A stretch of DNA of 64,000 bases from Deltaproteobacteria bacterium (GCA_012729055.1 JAAYDW010000057.1:62001-126000), one strand, 5' to 3'. Positions 1 to 9,622 are shown, counted from the first letter of the stretch. A program made the numbers and translations. Notes: generated by a model not told the origin, from the letters alone.

Positions 1-629
1 CCGTGCGGTGCCGGCAGCACCTGCGTCAGAAGCTCAACACGCGGACCGGTTTGCTGCAGGCTCTGAACGCGCGCTACGCGACGTTTTATTTCACGCCCTC
101 TGCGGTGGTTCTGGATGTCGTGCCCCACGGCGTCCGGGAGATATTCCGGTTTACGGCCGCGCGCACGAGAGGGTGCCGGCCCGCCGACGATTTCGGACGG
201 ATGACGAATATCCTGGGCGGCGCCTGGTGGGACGAGGAAAAACGGACGGCCAAAAACTACCTGGCGTCGCGCCGTGTACTGGAAATGGCCGAGCGCTTGG
301 CGATATCGGAAGGACTGGCCCGGCCGCGTCTGATCAAGGCCCCAACGGTGAAACCGGAAAACCTGGTGCTGCTGGACATTGCCCGGGTGGACCTGGGATC
401 GCGCGATCTGATCCGGATCATCAAGAATGCCTACCGCCGGCAGGTCAAGGTTCATCACCCCGATGCGGGCGGTCAGGCGGCCATCTTTCGGAAAATTCAC
501 GCCGCCTATCAGGAAATGCTGCGCTGGGCGGACAATCCAACCTTCATCCGCCGCCGCGGTTTTCCCGACAAGTGGTACTACGACGGCGACCACAAACGAT
601 GGGTTCAACCCATGCCGGCGCGCAAATAG
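1..629 (+). CDS. J-domain (DnaJ-like) protein, 5' partial
   Basis: The reading frame is open from the first base, so the gene very likely starts left of the window; a GTG at position 3 is the only start visible and has no room for a ribosome binding site. The last third (about residues 130-178 of the visible part) looks like a J domain: helix II, the diagnostic HPD triplet in KVHHPDAGG, then helix III ending QEMLRWA. J domains stimulate the ATPase of DnaK-type Hsp70 chaperones. There is no Gly/Phe region or zinc-finger domain, so it is not canonical DnaJ; J domains at the C terminus occur in small adaptor-type proteins. The N-terminal part is not recognised. It converges on oprM with about 20 bp between the stops and no visible terminator. 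Confidence 0.7.
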   Translation, partial: VRCRQHLRQKLNTRTGLLQALNARYATFYFTPSAVVLDVVPHGVREIFRFTAARTRGCRPADDFGRMTNILGGAWWDEEKRTAKNYLASRRVLEMAERLAISEGLARPRLIKAPTVKPENLVLLDIARVDLGSRDLIRIIKNAYRRQVKVHHPDAGGQAAIFRKIHAAYQEMLRWADNPTFIRRRGFPDKWYYDGDHKRWVQPMPARK

Positions 630-650
630 CTTTTGGAAAATCCGAAGCCG

Positions 651-2057
651 TTACTGAACCGCCCCGCCCAGTGTTTTGTAAAGCGTAATGCGATTGTTGA
701 TGCGGACGAGTTTAAGCAGAATGAGCCCCTGCTCGGCGGCGTAAAGCGAGCGTTGTGCGTCCAGAACGGTCAGATAACTGTCGATGCCCTTGTTGTAGCG
801 GGATTCGGAAAGGCGATAGGCCGTGGCCAGCGCCTCCACCAGGGATTCCTGCGCCGCAATGCGTTCATTGATCATGCCCTTTTCGGCCAGCGTGTCGGAA
901 ACTTCCCGGAAAGCCGTCTGGATGGACTTTTCATACTGGGCAATGGAGATTTCTTTTTCCAGTTTGGCGACATCGTAGGCATACCAGGTGCGGGCGTCAA
1001 AAATCGGCATTGTGATCTGCGGCGTGAAACTCCATACACCGGAGCCGGATTTGAAAAGACCGGAAAGTTCGGCGCTGGCCGTTCCCACGGAGGTGGAAAG
1101 CGCAATCCTGGGGAAGAAGGCGGCGCGGGCCGCGCCGATATTGGCGTTGGCCGCCCTGAGGCGATGCTCCGCCGCGAGGACATCGGGGCGGGCAAGCAGC
1201 GGCTCCGAGGACAGACCCGCGGAAATATCCCGCGGCGGGCCGACGCTGCTGAGATTTTCGGGCAGCAGATCTTGCGCGACGGGCGAACCGGCCAGCAGAT
1301 TCAGAGCGTTCAAATCCTGCGCGACCAGCTGCGTGTAGCGGGCGACGTCGCCGCGGGCGGCGTCGACCTGGCTTTGCGACCGTTTCAGATCCAGTTCCGA
1401 GACCATGCCGACCTCATAGCGCTTCCGGATCAGCCGGTAGGATTCCTCCTGCGCCGTGAGCGTTTTTAAAACCTGCTGCTGGGCTTCCCGGTCGGCGGCC
1501 AGCGCAAGGTAGGCTTGCGCGACGGTGGACACCAGCAGAACTTCTGCTCCACGCAGCGCTTCCCGGGAGGCCATATACTCTTCCAGAGCGGCATCCCGGA
1601 GGCTGCGGATGCGGCCGAAAAAATCGAGCTCCCAGGACGTGATGCCCAGATTGACGCTGTATTTTTCCGCGGTGTAGGCGTTGCCGGAAGCGGACAGATC
1701 GGCGGGAATCCGTTCCTGGTACCAGGTGCCGGCGGCGTTCACCGTGGGCAGCAAAGAGACGCGGCCGATGCCGTAGTAAGCCCGCGCTTTTTCCACGGTG
1801 AGAACGGCCAGCCGCAAATCGCGGTTGTTGGCGAGCGCCGTTTGAATGATCTCCTGCAGACGCGCGTCGGGAATGAAGTCCCGCCAGGGCAGAGGCGCCG
1901 TCTTTTCCGCAGCGGCGTTTTCCGCCGGAGGATAGGCTTTTCCGGCCGGCCATTGCGCGGGGACGGGCGCCTCCGGGCGTTCGTATTTGGGCGCCATTGT
2001 GCAGCCGCACAGGAAGGAGAAAATCAGCAAAAGACAAAGGAGTCGTTTTCCGTTCAT
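651..2057 (-). CDS. oprM: RND efflux outer-membrane lipoprotein (NodT/OprM family)
   Basis: Outer-membrane channel of a tripartite RND multidrug efflux pump. A lipoprotein signal ends at Cys19 (LCGC), and the mature start TMAPKYERPE is typical of OprM/NodT proteins. Two repeats of long alpha-helical and beta-barrel segments follow, with the recurrent RYEVG and RYNKG motifs of the family; 468 residues is the usual length. It is the last gene of a tetR-acrA-acrB-oprM operon, starting one base after the acrB stop, with a strong AAGGAGG site lying inside the acrB end. The symbol is by family similarity; the substrate range cannot be read from sequence. Confidence 0.9.
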   Translation of the reverse strand: MNGKRLLCLLLIFSFLCGCTMAPKYERPEAPVPAQWPAGKAYPPAENAAAEKTAPLPWRDFIPDARLQEIIQTALANNRDLRLAVLTVEKARAYYGIGRVSLLPTVNAAGTWYQERIPADLSASGNAYTAEKYSVNLGITSWELDFFGRIRSLRDAALEEYMASREALRGAEVLLVSTVAQAYLALAADREAQQQVLKTLTAQEESYRLIRKRYEVGMVSELDLKRSQSQVDAARGDVARYTQLVAQDLNALNLLAGSPVAQDLLPENLSSVGPPRDISAGLSSEPLLARPDVLAAEHRLRAANANIGAARAAFFPRIALSTSVGTASAELSGLFKSGSGVWSFTPQITMPIFDARTWYAYDVAKLEKEISIAQYEKSIQTAFREVSDTLAEKGMINERIAAQESLVEALATAYRLSESRYNKGIDSYLTVLDAQRSLYAAEQGLILLKLVRINNRITLYKTLGGAVQ

Positions 2058-2058
2058 G

Positions 2059-5000
2059 TCACTGGACCTCCTTCGGCGTCATTTCCTGTCGGGGAGGCGA
2101 TTTGCGCCGCTGCCGGGCAAAGAACTTTTCACGCACCCCGCTGAAAAATGATTTCGGGTCCTTCGTCTGGTCCGTCTGCTTGTGCCGGCGGCCGAAGAGT
2201 TTCTCGATCAGAACGAAGAACAGCGGCGCAAAAATGACTACGAGCAGCGTCGCCGTAATCATGCCGCCCAGCACGCTGGTTCCGATGGCGTTTTGCGCCC
2301 CGGCGCCCGCGCCGGTGGTTATGACCAGCGGGAGTACGCCGAAGCCAAAGGCCAGCGACGTCATCACAATGGGGCGGAAACGCAGCTTCGCCCCTTCCAG
2401 CGTCGCTTCCAGGAGCCCCATGCCTTTTTCCAGGCCGCTCTTGGCGAACTGGACGATCAAAATGGCATTCTTGGTGGTCAGCCCCAGCGTAGTGAGAAGT
2501 CCGATCTGGAAATAAACGTCGTTTGCCAATCCCCGCAAGCTCGACGCGATGATTCCGCCGATGACGCCCAACGGAAGCACCAGCAGAATCGAAATGGGAA
2601 TCGTCCAGCTTTCATAGAGCGCCGCCAGGCAAAGGAAGATTACAAAAATGGAGAAGGCGTACAAAAGCGGCGCCTGGGAACTGGACATCCGTTCCTGGTA
2701 GGAAAGGCCGCTCCAGTCGAAGCCGAATCCCGAAGGGAGCTTTGCCACGGCTTCTTCCATAGCCTGCATGGCTTCGCCGGAACTTCGGCCCGGCGCCGGT
2801 TCTCCCCAGATATTAATGGAAGGAAAACCATTAAACCGCGTCAGGCGAGGAGCTCCCGACGTCCAGCGTCCCTTGGCAAACGATGAAAAGGGCACCATCC
2901 TGCCCTGCGTGTTGCGGACGTAGAGCTTTTCCAAATCTTTGGGCAGCATGCGGTAAGGGGCGTCCGCCTGAATATAGACCCGTTTTACGCGTCCGCCCTG
3001 GACGAAATCGTTCACATAGGCGCTGCCGAAGGCCGCCGACAACGTTCTGTGAATGGAAGAGATGGGCACGCCCAAAGCGCCGGCTTTTTCCCAGTCCACA
3101 TCGATGCGGTATTCGGGCACGTCGGCCATGCTGTTGGGGCGGACTTTGGCGACGCGCGGATCCTGGGCGGTGAGTCCGAGAAGCTGGTACTGTCCTTCCA
3201 TAAGCGCCTTATGCCCCAGACCTCCCCGATCCAGGAGCTGAAAATCAAAACCGAGCGACGTGCCGAGTTCAACGACGGGGGGCGGCATAAACGTAAAAAC
3301 CATGGCGTTGCGGATCGTGGACAGGGCGCCCATGGCTCTTTGAGCGATGGCCGGGGCTTTCAGGTCGGCGCGGTCGCGCAGATGCCAGTCCTTGAGCCGG
3401 ATGAAGACCATGCCGTTGTTTTGCGACCGGCCGGAAAATCCGACGCCGGTGATGGACATGATCATCTCTACGGCTTCTTTTTCGTTTTCCTGAAAATATT
3501 TTTCAATCTGTTTGGTGATTTCCGTGGTCTGTTCCAGCGTGGCGCCAACGGGCATGATCACCTGGGCCAGCAGGGTTCCCTGGTCTTCATCGGGCAGATA
3601 GGCGGTGGGCATGCGCAGAAATAAAACGCCCATGACCACGACGATCACGAGAAAAACAGCCAGATAGCGTTTTTTGCGGGAAAGCGAATGGCTGACCAGT
3701 CTGACGTAGCGGTTCCGCAGACTGAAAAAAACACGGTCAAACCACAAGAAAAACGGCCTGGCGAAAAAGGCGGCGTTTTCCGCCGGCTGATGCCCGGCCC
3801 GGACAGGCTTGAGGAGGGCGGCACACAAAACAGGCGTCAGGATCAAAGCGACGATCACTGAAAGGAGCATCGCGGAGATGATCGTGATGGAAAACTGGCG
3901 GTAAATGACACCGGTCGACCCGGGGAAAAAAGCCATAGGACCGAAAACAGCGGACAGCACCAGGCCGATGCCGATGAGCGCGCTGGTGATCTGGTCCATC
4001 GATTTGGCCGTGGCTTCCTTCGGAGGCAGGCCTTCCTCGCTCATGATCCGTTCCACATTTTCGACGACCACGATGGCGTCATCGACTAAAAGGCCGATGG
4101 CGAGCACCATGGCGAACATGGTCAGCATGTTGATCGTGAAGCCGAACAGCCACAGGATCGCGAAGGTCCCTAAGATAACCACCGGCACCGCGATGGTGGG
4201 AATTAGAGTGGCGCGCATATTGCCCAAAAAAAGCAGCATGACTAAAAAGACCAGAACAATTGCGATCACGAGCGTCTTGATCACTTCATTAATGGATACC
4301 TTGATGAAGACCGTGGAGTCGTTCGGATAGATGACTTTCATGCCGGCGGGGAAAAAGCGGCTCATCTCCGCCATTTTCGCTTTGACCGCGTCAGCCGTGT
4401 CCAGCGCGTTGGCGTCCGGGCTCTGGCGGATGGCGATGCCCGCCGATGGTCGGCCGTTGTTGGTGACCTGAATGTCGTAAATCTCCGTGCCCAGTTCGCT
4501 TCTTCCCACATCCTTGATGCGGACGATAGAACCGTCCGGGTTGGTTCGAAGCGGAATGTCGTCGAATTCTTCCGGCGTGGAAAGCATGTTCTGAACGACG
4601 ATGGAGGCGTTCAGGCGCTGGCCGGGGACGGCGGGCGCACCGCCGAACTGGCCGGCGGAAACTTCGACGTTGTAGGATTTCAGCGAGGCAAGCACATCGT
4701 CCACCGTCAGGCGGTAATCCGTGAGCTTTTCGGGATTGAGCCACACGCGCATGGCGTAGCCGCCGCCGAAGACTTCCACCTCGCCCACGCCCGGCACGCG
4801 CGCCAGAATCCGTTCGAGGTTGGATTTGGCGTAGTCGCGCAGATCGGTGCCGTCCATCGAACCGTCTTCGGAAATGAGACCGACGAACATCAGGTAGTTG
4901 CGTGTGGATTTCACCACCTGAACGCCCTGGCTCTGCACGACGTCGGGCAGGCTCGACAACGCGGACTGTACCTTGTTTTGCACCTTGGACCAGGCAATGT

Positions 5001-5304
5001 CCGGATCGGTTCCCGGAGCAAACGTAAGTTCCAGACGGGACCCGCCTGCCGAATCACTGGAGGCGGACATGTAGATCATGTTGTCCAGGCCGGTCATCTT
5101 CTGCTCGATGACCTGAGTCACGCTGTTTTCCACCGTTTCGGCCGAGGAGCCGGGATAGGAGGCGTAAATGGCGATGGTGGGCGGCGCCATCTGGGGATAC
5201 TGGGAAATAGGCAGGTTGTAAATCGCCAGAATACCCACCGACATGATCGCAATGGCGATGACCCAGGCGAAGACCGGACGATTCAGGAAGAATTTGGACA
5301 GCAT
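2059..5304 (-). CDS. acrB: RND efflux inner-membrane transporter (AcrB/MexB, HAE1 family)
   Basis: Proton-driven inner-membrane pump of the hydrophobe/amphiphile efflux family. The first membrane segment is followed by a large periplasmic loop, and the pattern repeats in the second half. TM4 carries the proton-relay aspartate pair in LLVDDAIVVVENVER (about residues 405-410). The matching TM10 lysine is in GLTTKNAILIVQF. Length of 1081 is normal (AcrB 1049). The start is taken as ATG at 5304, preceded by GGAGG; a TTG one codon upstream is also open. The ATG overlaps the acrA stop (TGATG), indicating translational coupling. Substrates are unknown. Confidence 0.95.
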   Translation of the reverse strand: MLSKFFLNRPVFAWVIAIAIMSVGILAIYNLPISQYPQMAPPTIAIYASYPGSSAETVENSVTQVIEQKMTGLDNMIYMSASSDSAGGSRLELTFAPGTDPDIAWSKVQNKVQSALSSLPDVVQSQGVQVVKSTRNYLMFVGLISEDGSMDGTDLRDYAKSNLERILARVPGVGEVEVFGGGYAMRVWLNPEKLTDYRLTVDDVLASLKSYNVEVSAGQFGGAPAVPGQRLNASIVVQNMLSTPEEFDDIPLRTNPDGSIVRIKDVGRSELGTEIYDIQVTNNGRPSAGIAIRQSPDANALDTADAVKAKMAEMSRFFPAGMKVIYPNDSTVFIKVSINEVIKTLVIAIVLVFLVMLLFLGNMRATLIPTIAVPVVILGTFAILWLFGFTINMLTMFAMVLAIGLLVDDAIVVVENVERIMSEEGLPPKEATAKSMDQITSALIGIGLVLSAVFGPMAFFPGSTGVIYRQFSITIISAMLLSVIVALILTPVLCAALLKPVRAGHQPAENAAFFARPFFLWFDRVFFSLRNRYVRLVSHSLSRKKRYLAVFLVIVVVMGVLFLRMPTAYLPDEDQGTLLAQVIMPVGATLEQTTEITKQIEKYFQENEKEAVEMIMSITGVGFSGRSQNNGMVFIRLKDWHLRDRADLKAPAIAQRAMGALSTIRNAMVFTFMPPPVVELGTSLGFDFQLLDRGGLGHKALMEGQYQLLGLTAQDPRVAKVRPNSMADVPEYRIDVDWEKAGALGVPISSIHRTLSAAFGSAYVNDFVQGGRVKRVYIQADAPYRMLPKDLEKLYVRNTQGRMVPFSSFAKGRWTSGAPRLTRFNGFPSINIWGEPAPGRSSGEAMQAMEEAVAKLPSGFGFDWSGLSYQERMSSSQAPLLYAFSIFVIFLCLAALYESWTIPISILLVLPLGVIGGIIASSLRGLANDVYFQIGLLTTLGLTTKNAILIVQFAKSGLEKGMGLLEATLEGAKLRFRPIVMTSLAFGFGVLPLVITTGAGAGAQNAIGTSVLGGMITATLLVVIFAPLFFVLIEKLFGRRHKQTDQTKDPKSFFSGVREKFFARQRRKSPPRQEMTPKEVQ

Positions 5305-6500
5305 CAACGGCCTCCGTTCCTGTTGTTTGCCGGGACGGCGGGATTCTTGATTCCCCCCGGGGGATCAAACGGTACGGCTTTCACGGGCATTCCCGGTTTG
5401 ACCTTCAGCGTTCCCTCCACGATCACCCGGTCGCCCGCGGAAAGACCGGTGGAAACCAGCCAGTCATTGTCGACGGCCCGTTCGATCGTAATCGATCTCT
5501 GTTCGACCTTGCCGGTCGCATCCACCACAAGCGTCAGTGGATTTCCCTTGGGATCGCGCGAAACGGCCTGCTGGGGGACGAGGATGGCCTGCTTGTTGAT
5601 GCCCTCCTGGACGATGGTCCGGACATACATGCCCGGCAACAGGATGTTTTTCGGATTGGGAAACAACACACGCAGCGTCACAGATCCGGTGGTCGGATCG
5701 ACGCTGACGTCGCGGAACTGGAGGGTTCCTTTCCAGGCATAAGGGGCGCCGTCATCCAGAAGGAGACGGACCTTGCGCTGATTCGAACCGTTTTCATCCA
5801 GACGCCCTTCCTGGAACAGGCGGCGCAGACGAGAAATATCCGCCGTGGACTGGGTGACGTCCACAAACATCGGGTCCATCTGTTGAATAGTGGCAAGAGC
5901 GACCGGCTGCCCGGCCGTTATGAGTGCGCCTTCCGTCACGTTCGATTTTCCGATGCGGCCCGAGATGGGCGCGCTGATGGTGGTGTATTTGAGATTAATG
6001 CGGGCGGTTTCCACGGTCGCTTTTCCGTACTGGATGTCCGCCTGGATCTGCTTGAGAGCGGCCGAGGCGTCGTCGTAATCCTGCTGGCTGACCGCGCGCT
6101 CGGTCAAAAGCTCCTTGAGGCGTTTTTCCTTGAGCTGGATGGAGGACAGCTGCGCCTCGGAACGGGCGAGCGCCGCTTTTGCATTTTCAAACGCCGCCTG
6201 GTACAGGGCGGGATCGATCTGGAAGAGCGCCTGGCCGGCTTTAACCTCTGCGCCTTCCGTAAACAGGCGCTTCTGGATGATGCCGCCCACCTGGGGGCGG
6301 ACCTCGGCGACCAGGTAAGCGGATGTCCGGCCCGGCAGTTCGGTGGTCATGACCACCGGCTTTTGTTCGACTGTGATGTACGCGACTTCCGGCGGCGGAG
6401 GCGGACCGCCCGGGTTGGAATTTCCGCAACCGTAGAGAAGCAGAAAAACAACTAAAAATGATGCTGCCAAACGCCATTGCAGAACTGTGTGCCTCTTCAT
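5304..6500 (-). CDS. acrA: RND efflux periplasmic adaptor lipoprotein (AcrA/MexA family)
   Basis: Membrane-fusion protein that bridges the AcrB-like pump and the OprM-like channel. The start is ATG at 6500 with an AGAGAGG site, giving 398 residues; upstream codons in the open frame lie inside tetR. A lipoprotein signal ends at Cys25 (LLYGC). The lipoyl-like half motifs (VRPQVGGIIQ and KYTTISAPISGRIG) flank a coiled-coil hairpin of Ala/Glu/Gln-rich helices at about residues 95-165, then the beta-barrel and membrane-proximal domains. It lies 35 bp after the tetR stop and its stop overlaps the acrB start, so the three genes are probably cotranscribed. Confidence 0.95.
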   Translation of the reverse strand: MKRHTVLQWRLAASFLVVFLLLYGCGNSNPGGPPPPPEVAYITVEQKPVVMTTELPGRTSAYLVAEVRPQVGGIIQKRLFTEGAEVKAGQALFQIDPALYQAAFENAKAALARSEAQLSSIQLKEKRLKELLTERAVSQQDYDDASAALKQIQADIQYGKATVETARINLKYTTISAPISGRIGKSNVTEGALITAGQPVALATIQQMDPMFVDVTQSTADISRLRRLFQEGRLDENGSNQRKVRLLLDDGAPYAWKGTLQFRDVSVDPTTGSVTLRVLFPNPKNILLPGMYVRTIVQEGINKQAILVPQQAVSRDPKGNPLTLVVDATGKVEQRSITIERAVDNDWLVSTGLSAGDRVIVEGTLKVKPGMPVKAVPFDPPGGIKNPAVPANNRNGGR

Positions 6501-6535
6501 TGATGAACCTCTCTGTAAAAAAGATATGGAAGAAA

Positions 6536-7165
6536 TCAGCTTATTTCCTTTTTCTGCTCCCCTGCGCCGGTTTGCGGCGCGAATCCCTTCATCAGGGTAT
6601 CCACGATAGCATGGATGTCGCGGCGGATTTGGGCCGGCGACGGATTGCGGCCCAACAAGCGGTCTTCCATGGCCGATTGCAGGGCAATCATCCACAGACA
6701 GCGGGCCGCCACGCCGGCGTCGACGGCGCCGGAGAGCCTGCCTAACCGCTGCTCCGCCGCCAGAAAGACTTTCAGGCCCTCGATGGCTTTTTCCGGGCCG
6801 ATATTTTTTTCCGCCATGATTTCCATCATGCGTCCGCGCAGCTGATGATCCGTGAAGAGCGCGCAAATCAGGATGACGACTTCGTAGTAGGAACGATAAA
6901 CCACGTAAACAACATCTTCCAGGACTTCAACGAGCGTGCGGGTTCCGACCTGGAGGGGGAGCTTCTGCAGGAGATTTTTCGTTTCGGCAAAGCGCCGTTC
7001 AACCGCTTCGTGGACCAGTTCCACCTTGTCCTTGAAGTGATGATAAATGAGCCCTTCGGTGACTTTCGCTTCGCGGGCGATGTCGCGCGTGGTGAGCCTG
7101 GCCAGGCCCTGCGTCTGGAGCAGGCGCTCAGTGGCGTCGATGATGTTTTGCCGGTTGTCGCTCAT
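6536..7165 (-). CDS. TetR/AcrR-family repressor of the efflux operon
   Basis: One-component regulator of 209 residues. The N-terminal helix-turn-helix covers about residues 8-50, with recognition elements TTRDIAREAKV and GLIYHHFKDK, the most conserved stretch of the TetR family. The C-terminal three quarters are helical and divergent, as expected of a ligand-binding and dimerisation domain. As first gene of tetR-acrA-acrB-oprM it most likely represses its own operon and is released by a pump substrate. A perfect 13-bp palindrome at 7239-7251 overlaps the -10 box of its promoter, a good operator candidate. The ligand is unknown. Confidence 0.9.
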   Translation of the reverse strand: MSDNRQNIIDATERLLQTQGLARLTTRDIAREAKVTEGLIYHHFKDKVELVHEAVERRFAETKNLLQKLPLQVGTRTLVEVLEDVVYVVYRSYYEVVILICALFTDHQLRGRMMEIMAEKNIGPEKAIEGLKVFLAAEQRLGRLSGAVDAGVAARCLWMIALQSAMEDRLLGRNPSPAQIRRDIHAIVDTLMKGFAPQTGAGEQKKEIS

Positions 7166-7238
7166 CCATTTCCCGGACAGGCGCTGTTGGAAGGCCTGAA
7201 AAAAAATTCCGGGGCTCCTTGCTGAGTAAATGCTACGT

Positions 7239-7251
7239 GATTACTAATCAA
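7239..7251. promoter_or_regulatory. Candidate TetR operator (palindrome)
   Basis: TGATTA-C-TAATCA is a perfect inverted repeat of 6-bp arms around one base, placed exactly over the tetR -10 box. Repressor binding here would block RNA polymerase. A looser repeat AGTAA-N11-TTACT (7226-7246) overlaps it. Confidence 0.5.
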
Positions 7252-7270
7252 ACGCTCAATGCTTGTCAAG
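7242..7270 (-). promoter_or_regulatory. Promoter of the tetR-acrA-acrB-oprM operon
   Basis: On the minus strand a perfect -35 TTGACA (7270-7265) is followed after 17 bp by TAGTAA (7247-7242), a reasonable sigma-70 -10 box. Transcription would start near 7235, leaving a leader of about 70 nt before tetR. Confidence 0.65.
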
Positions 7271-7326
7271 ACATTTTTTTACGGTATCCGGAGAAAAACT
7301 CGCGGCCGGCCTCGTCCCGGCGGAAA

Positions 7327-7365
7327 GCAGAGCGGAGCACCGCGCGCAAAAGGGCTCCGCTCTGC
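7327..7365 (-). terminator. Hairpin after the acyl-CoA synthetase gene
   Basis: A 12-bp perfect stem (7327-7338 with 7354-7365) lies 11 bp past the minus-strand stop at 7376. On that strand it is followed only by TTTCC, so it is a weak rho-independent terminator or a 3'-end stabilising hairpin. Confidence 0.45.
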
Positions 7366-7375
7366 GTGTTCGGGA

Positions 7376-9559
7376 TCAGATGCCTTCCCGCTCAAGCCAG
7401 TTATTGTAGAAAACCATCTTGGCGAGCACTTTCACGGCGCGTTCCGGTGTGAGGAAAGCGATGCCGCTGTAAGGAGAGCCGGGGACCTCGGTGATGGTTT
7501 TGCTGTGAACGTCGTCGAGAAAAACGCCCAGGATGGGTTTTTTGTGTTTCATCATCAGTTCCGCGCTGTGCTTGAAGACATCAGCCTCCGAATCCTGGTA
7601 CAGCTTGATGCCCATTTCATAGTATTCCTGCTGGATTTCCTGCCCTGAATCGCGGGCGGCCTGGACCATGGTGTTGATCAGACGGAGCCGGCCCACGACG
7701 CCCAGATGGATAATCGCATCGCACTGGTCCCAGCGCGCGAGAATCTCCAGCACCTTCACGGGAATGTCCGCGCCCATTTCGCCCACGAGATCTACCGGAT
7801 TTTCCTTGCTCCAGAAAGGCGGCAGGATCTGATCGATCTGGGCGATCACGTCGGGCGTCAGATGCGGAATCTCGAGCCCGTTTTCGACGCAGAGGTCGGT
7901 GGTCACCACGCCCCAGCCGCCGCCCAGCGTCATGACGGCGACCCGTTTTCCCCTGGGCAGGGGCAGGGAGGAAAAAGCGGCGGAAAGGTCCAGCAGATCC
8001 ATGGGCTGATCGGCCAGGACGATGCCTGCCTGGCGGCAGGCGGCGTTGAGGATTTTGATGTTGGAGGCCATGGCGCCCGTGTGGCTTGCTGCGGCGCGGC
8101 TCCCGGCGGCGGTTCGGCCCCCCTTGAGAACCACGACGGGCTTTTTGCGGGATACCGTTTGCGCCGTTTTAAAGAATCTTTTCCCGTCCTTGATGCTTTC
8201 GACGTAAAGGATGATGGATTTGGTGACGTCGTCGAGGGCGGAGGTCCGCAGATAGTCCTCGATGGTGATCATGGCTTCATTGCCCGATCCGCAAAAGGAG
8301 CGGATGCCGATGCCCTCCGATTCGGCAAAGGCCATGAGCTGCGTTCCCAGGTTGCCCGACTGCGATAAAAGTCCGATCGATCCCGCTTTCGGCCAGCAGG
8401 GCGATCCGATGCAGTAAAACTTGATGTGGGGATTGCAGATGCCCATCGTGTTGGGGCCGAGTACGGAGACGCCGGCTTCGGCCGCCGTGCGGATCAGTTT
8501 CTTTTCCAGTTCGCGGCCTTCGGGACCGACTTCGCCGAACCCGGACGAAATCAAAAGCATGTAGCGGATGCCTTTGGCCTTGAGCTCCGGAATCAATTTT
8601 AACGATTGTACCGCGGGGACGGTGACGACGGCCAGATCGACGGAGCCGGGAATGTCGCCGACGGTCTTGAAGACCTTGCGGCCGGCGATTGTGTCCGCCT
8701 TGGGATTGACCAGATAGACGTCTCCTTCGTACCCGCCGGCCAGCACGTTGGTGAGCAGCATATTGCCCCATTTCCCGAGCTGGGCCGACGCGCCGATAAA
8801 GGCCACCGACTTGGGGTAAAACATCTGTCCGATTTCCCGGGGATCGACGGGCGGCCGCGCGGCGACCTCCAGCGGCCTTTCTCCGAGAATGATCAGGGCG
8901 TCAACGGCGACCACATGGCCGTCCGCTTTGACCAGGAGCGGATTGATGTCCACTTCCGTGATGGTGTCCCAGTCAAGCGCCAGACGGGAGAGGGCGACGA
9001 GCGTCCTGATGATTTCCTCCCGGCAGACGGGCGCTTCGCCCCGGAAAGGGCCGAGCAGCTTTGCGCTGCGGATTTCATCGAGCATCGATTCCGCCTCGCG
9101 TTCATCCAGAGGCGCCACGCGGAAAACGACGTCGCCGATGGATTCCGTAAAAATGCCGCCCAGACCGAACATGATAATCGGGCCGAACTGCGGATCGCAA
9201 AACAGGCCTGCGACAAACTCGCGTTTTCCCTGAATCATGGGGGCGACGAGATACCCTTCCAGATCGTTTCCTGCCGACGCGGCGATGGCGCCGGCCGCCT
9301 CGCGCACGGCCTCGGCGGTTTTGATGTTGAGGTGGACGAGCCCCTTTTCCGTTTTGTGCGTTAACTTGTTTCCCAATCCCTTCACGACCACGGGGAATCC
9401 GAAGGCCTGGGCCGCTCCGACTGCTTCTTCCGCCGTGAGGGCGACGGATTCATTGATGACGGGGACGCCGTAGAGATTCAATACCTGCTTGGCTTCCGCT
9501 TCCGTGAGCGCCGTTCTGCTTTCTTTTTTCGCCTGTGCGAGCAATTTTTTTATTTCCAT
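7376..9559 (-). CDS. Acyl-CoA/acetyl-CoA synthetase (ADP-forming), beta-alpha fusion
   Basis: Single-chain nucleoside-diphosphate-forming acyl-CoA synthetase, 727 residues. Residues 1-230 are an ATP-grasp (beta) domain with GFPVVVKGLG near residue 55 and EVDINPLLV near 202. From about 245 follow the CoA-binding Rossmann domain (KSVAFIGASAQLGKWGN) and the ligase-CoA domains (alpha). His493 in ASHTGAM aligns with the phospho-histidine of the ACD/succinyl-CoA synthetase alpha subunit, which supports catalysis rather than a purely regulatory role. Such enzymes convert acyl-CoA, ADP and phosphate to acid, CoA and ATP, a substrate-level phosphorylation step. The order beta-alpha is the one used by many fused forms. 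A strong AAGGAG site precedes the start. The acyl substrate is not predictable; other ATP-forming synthetases may operate in the cell. Confidence 0.85.
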   Translation of the reverse strand: MEIKKLLAQAKKESRTALTEAEAKQVLNLYGVPVINESVALTAEEAVGAAQAFGFPVVVKGLGNKLTHKTEKGLVHLNIKTAEAVREAAGAIAASAGNDLEGYLVAPMIQGKREFVAGLFCDPQFGPIIMFGLGGIFTESIGDVVFRVAPLDEREAESMLDEIRSAKLLGPFRGEAPVCREEIIRTLVALSRLALDWDTITEVDINPLLVKADGHVVAVDALIILGERPLEVAARPPVDPREIGQMFYPKSVAFIGASAQLGKWGNMLLTNVLAGGYEGDVYLVNPKADTIAGRKVFKTVGDIPGSVDLAVVTVPAVQSLKLIPELKAKGIRYMLLISSGFGEVGPEGRELEKKLIRTAAEAGVSVLGPNTMGICNPHIKFYCIGSPCWPKAGSIGLLSQSGNLGTQLMAFAESEGIGIRSFCGSGNEAMITIEDYLRTSALDDVTKSIILYVESIKDGKRFFKTAQTVSRKKPVVVLKGGRTAAGSRAAASHTGAMASNIKILNAACRQAGIVLADQPMDLLDLSAAFSSLPLPRGKRVAVMTLGGGWGVVTTDLCVENGLEIPHLTPDVIAQIDQILPPFWSKENPVDLVGEMGADIPVKVLEILARWDQCDAIIHLGVVGRLRLINTMVQAARDSGQEIQQEYYEMGIKLYQDSEADVFKHSAELMMKHKKPILGVFLDDVHSKTITEVPGSPYSGIAFLTPERAVKVLAKMVFYNNWLEREGI

Positions 9560-9593
9560 GCGTATCTCCTTTTGCCGTATGCAGCATTGTTTT

Positions 9594-9622
9594 TATTGTC
9601 TCATTTATTGTGATGATGTCAA
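9594..9622 (-). promoter_or_regulatory. Promoter of the acyl-CoA synthetase gene
   Basis: Minus strand TTGACA (9622-9617), 17 bp, then ACAATA (9599-9594). The -10 is imperfect. Two direct copies of a 10-bp word (9628-9637 and 9641-9650) sit just upstream of the -35 box and could bind an activator. Confidence 0.4.

Noticed and set aside
633-1469. Long plus-strand reading frame opposite oprM
   Set aside because: It is the antisense shadow of a clear outer-membrane efflux gene, a common effect of high GC content; it has no family features.
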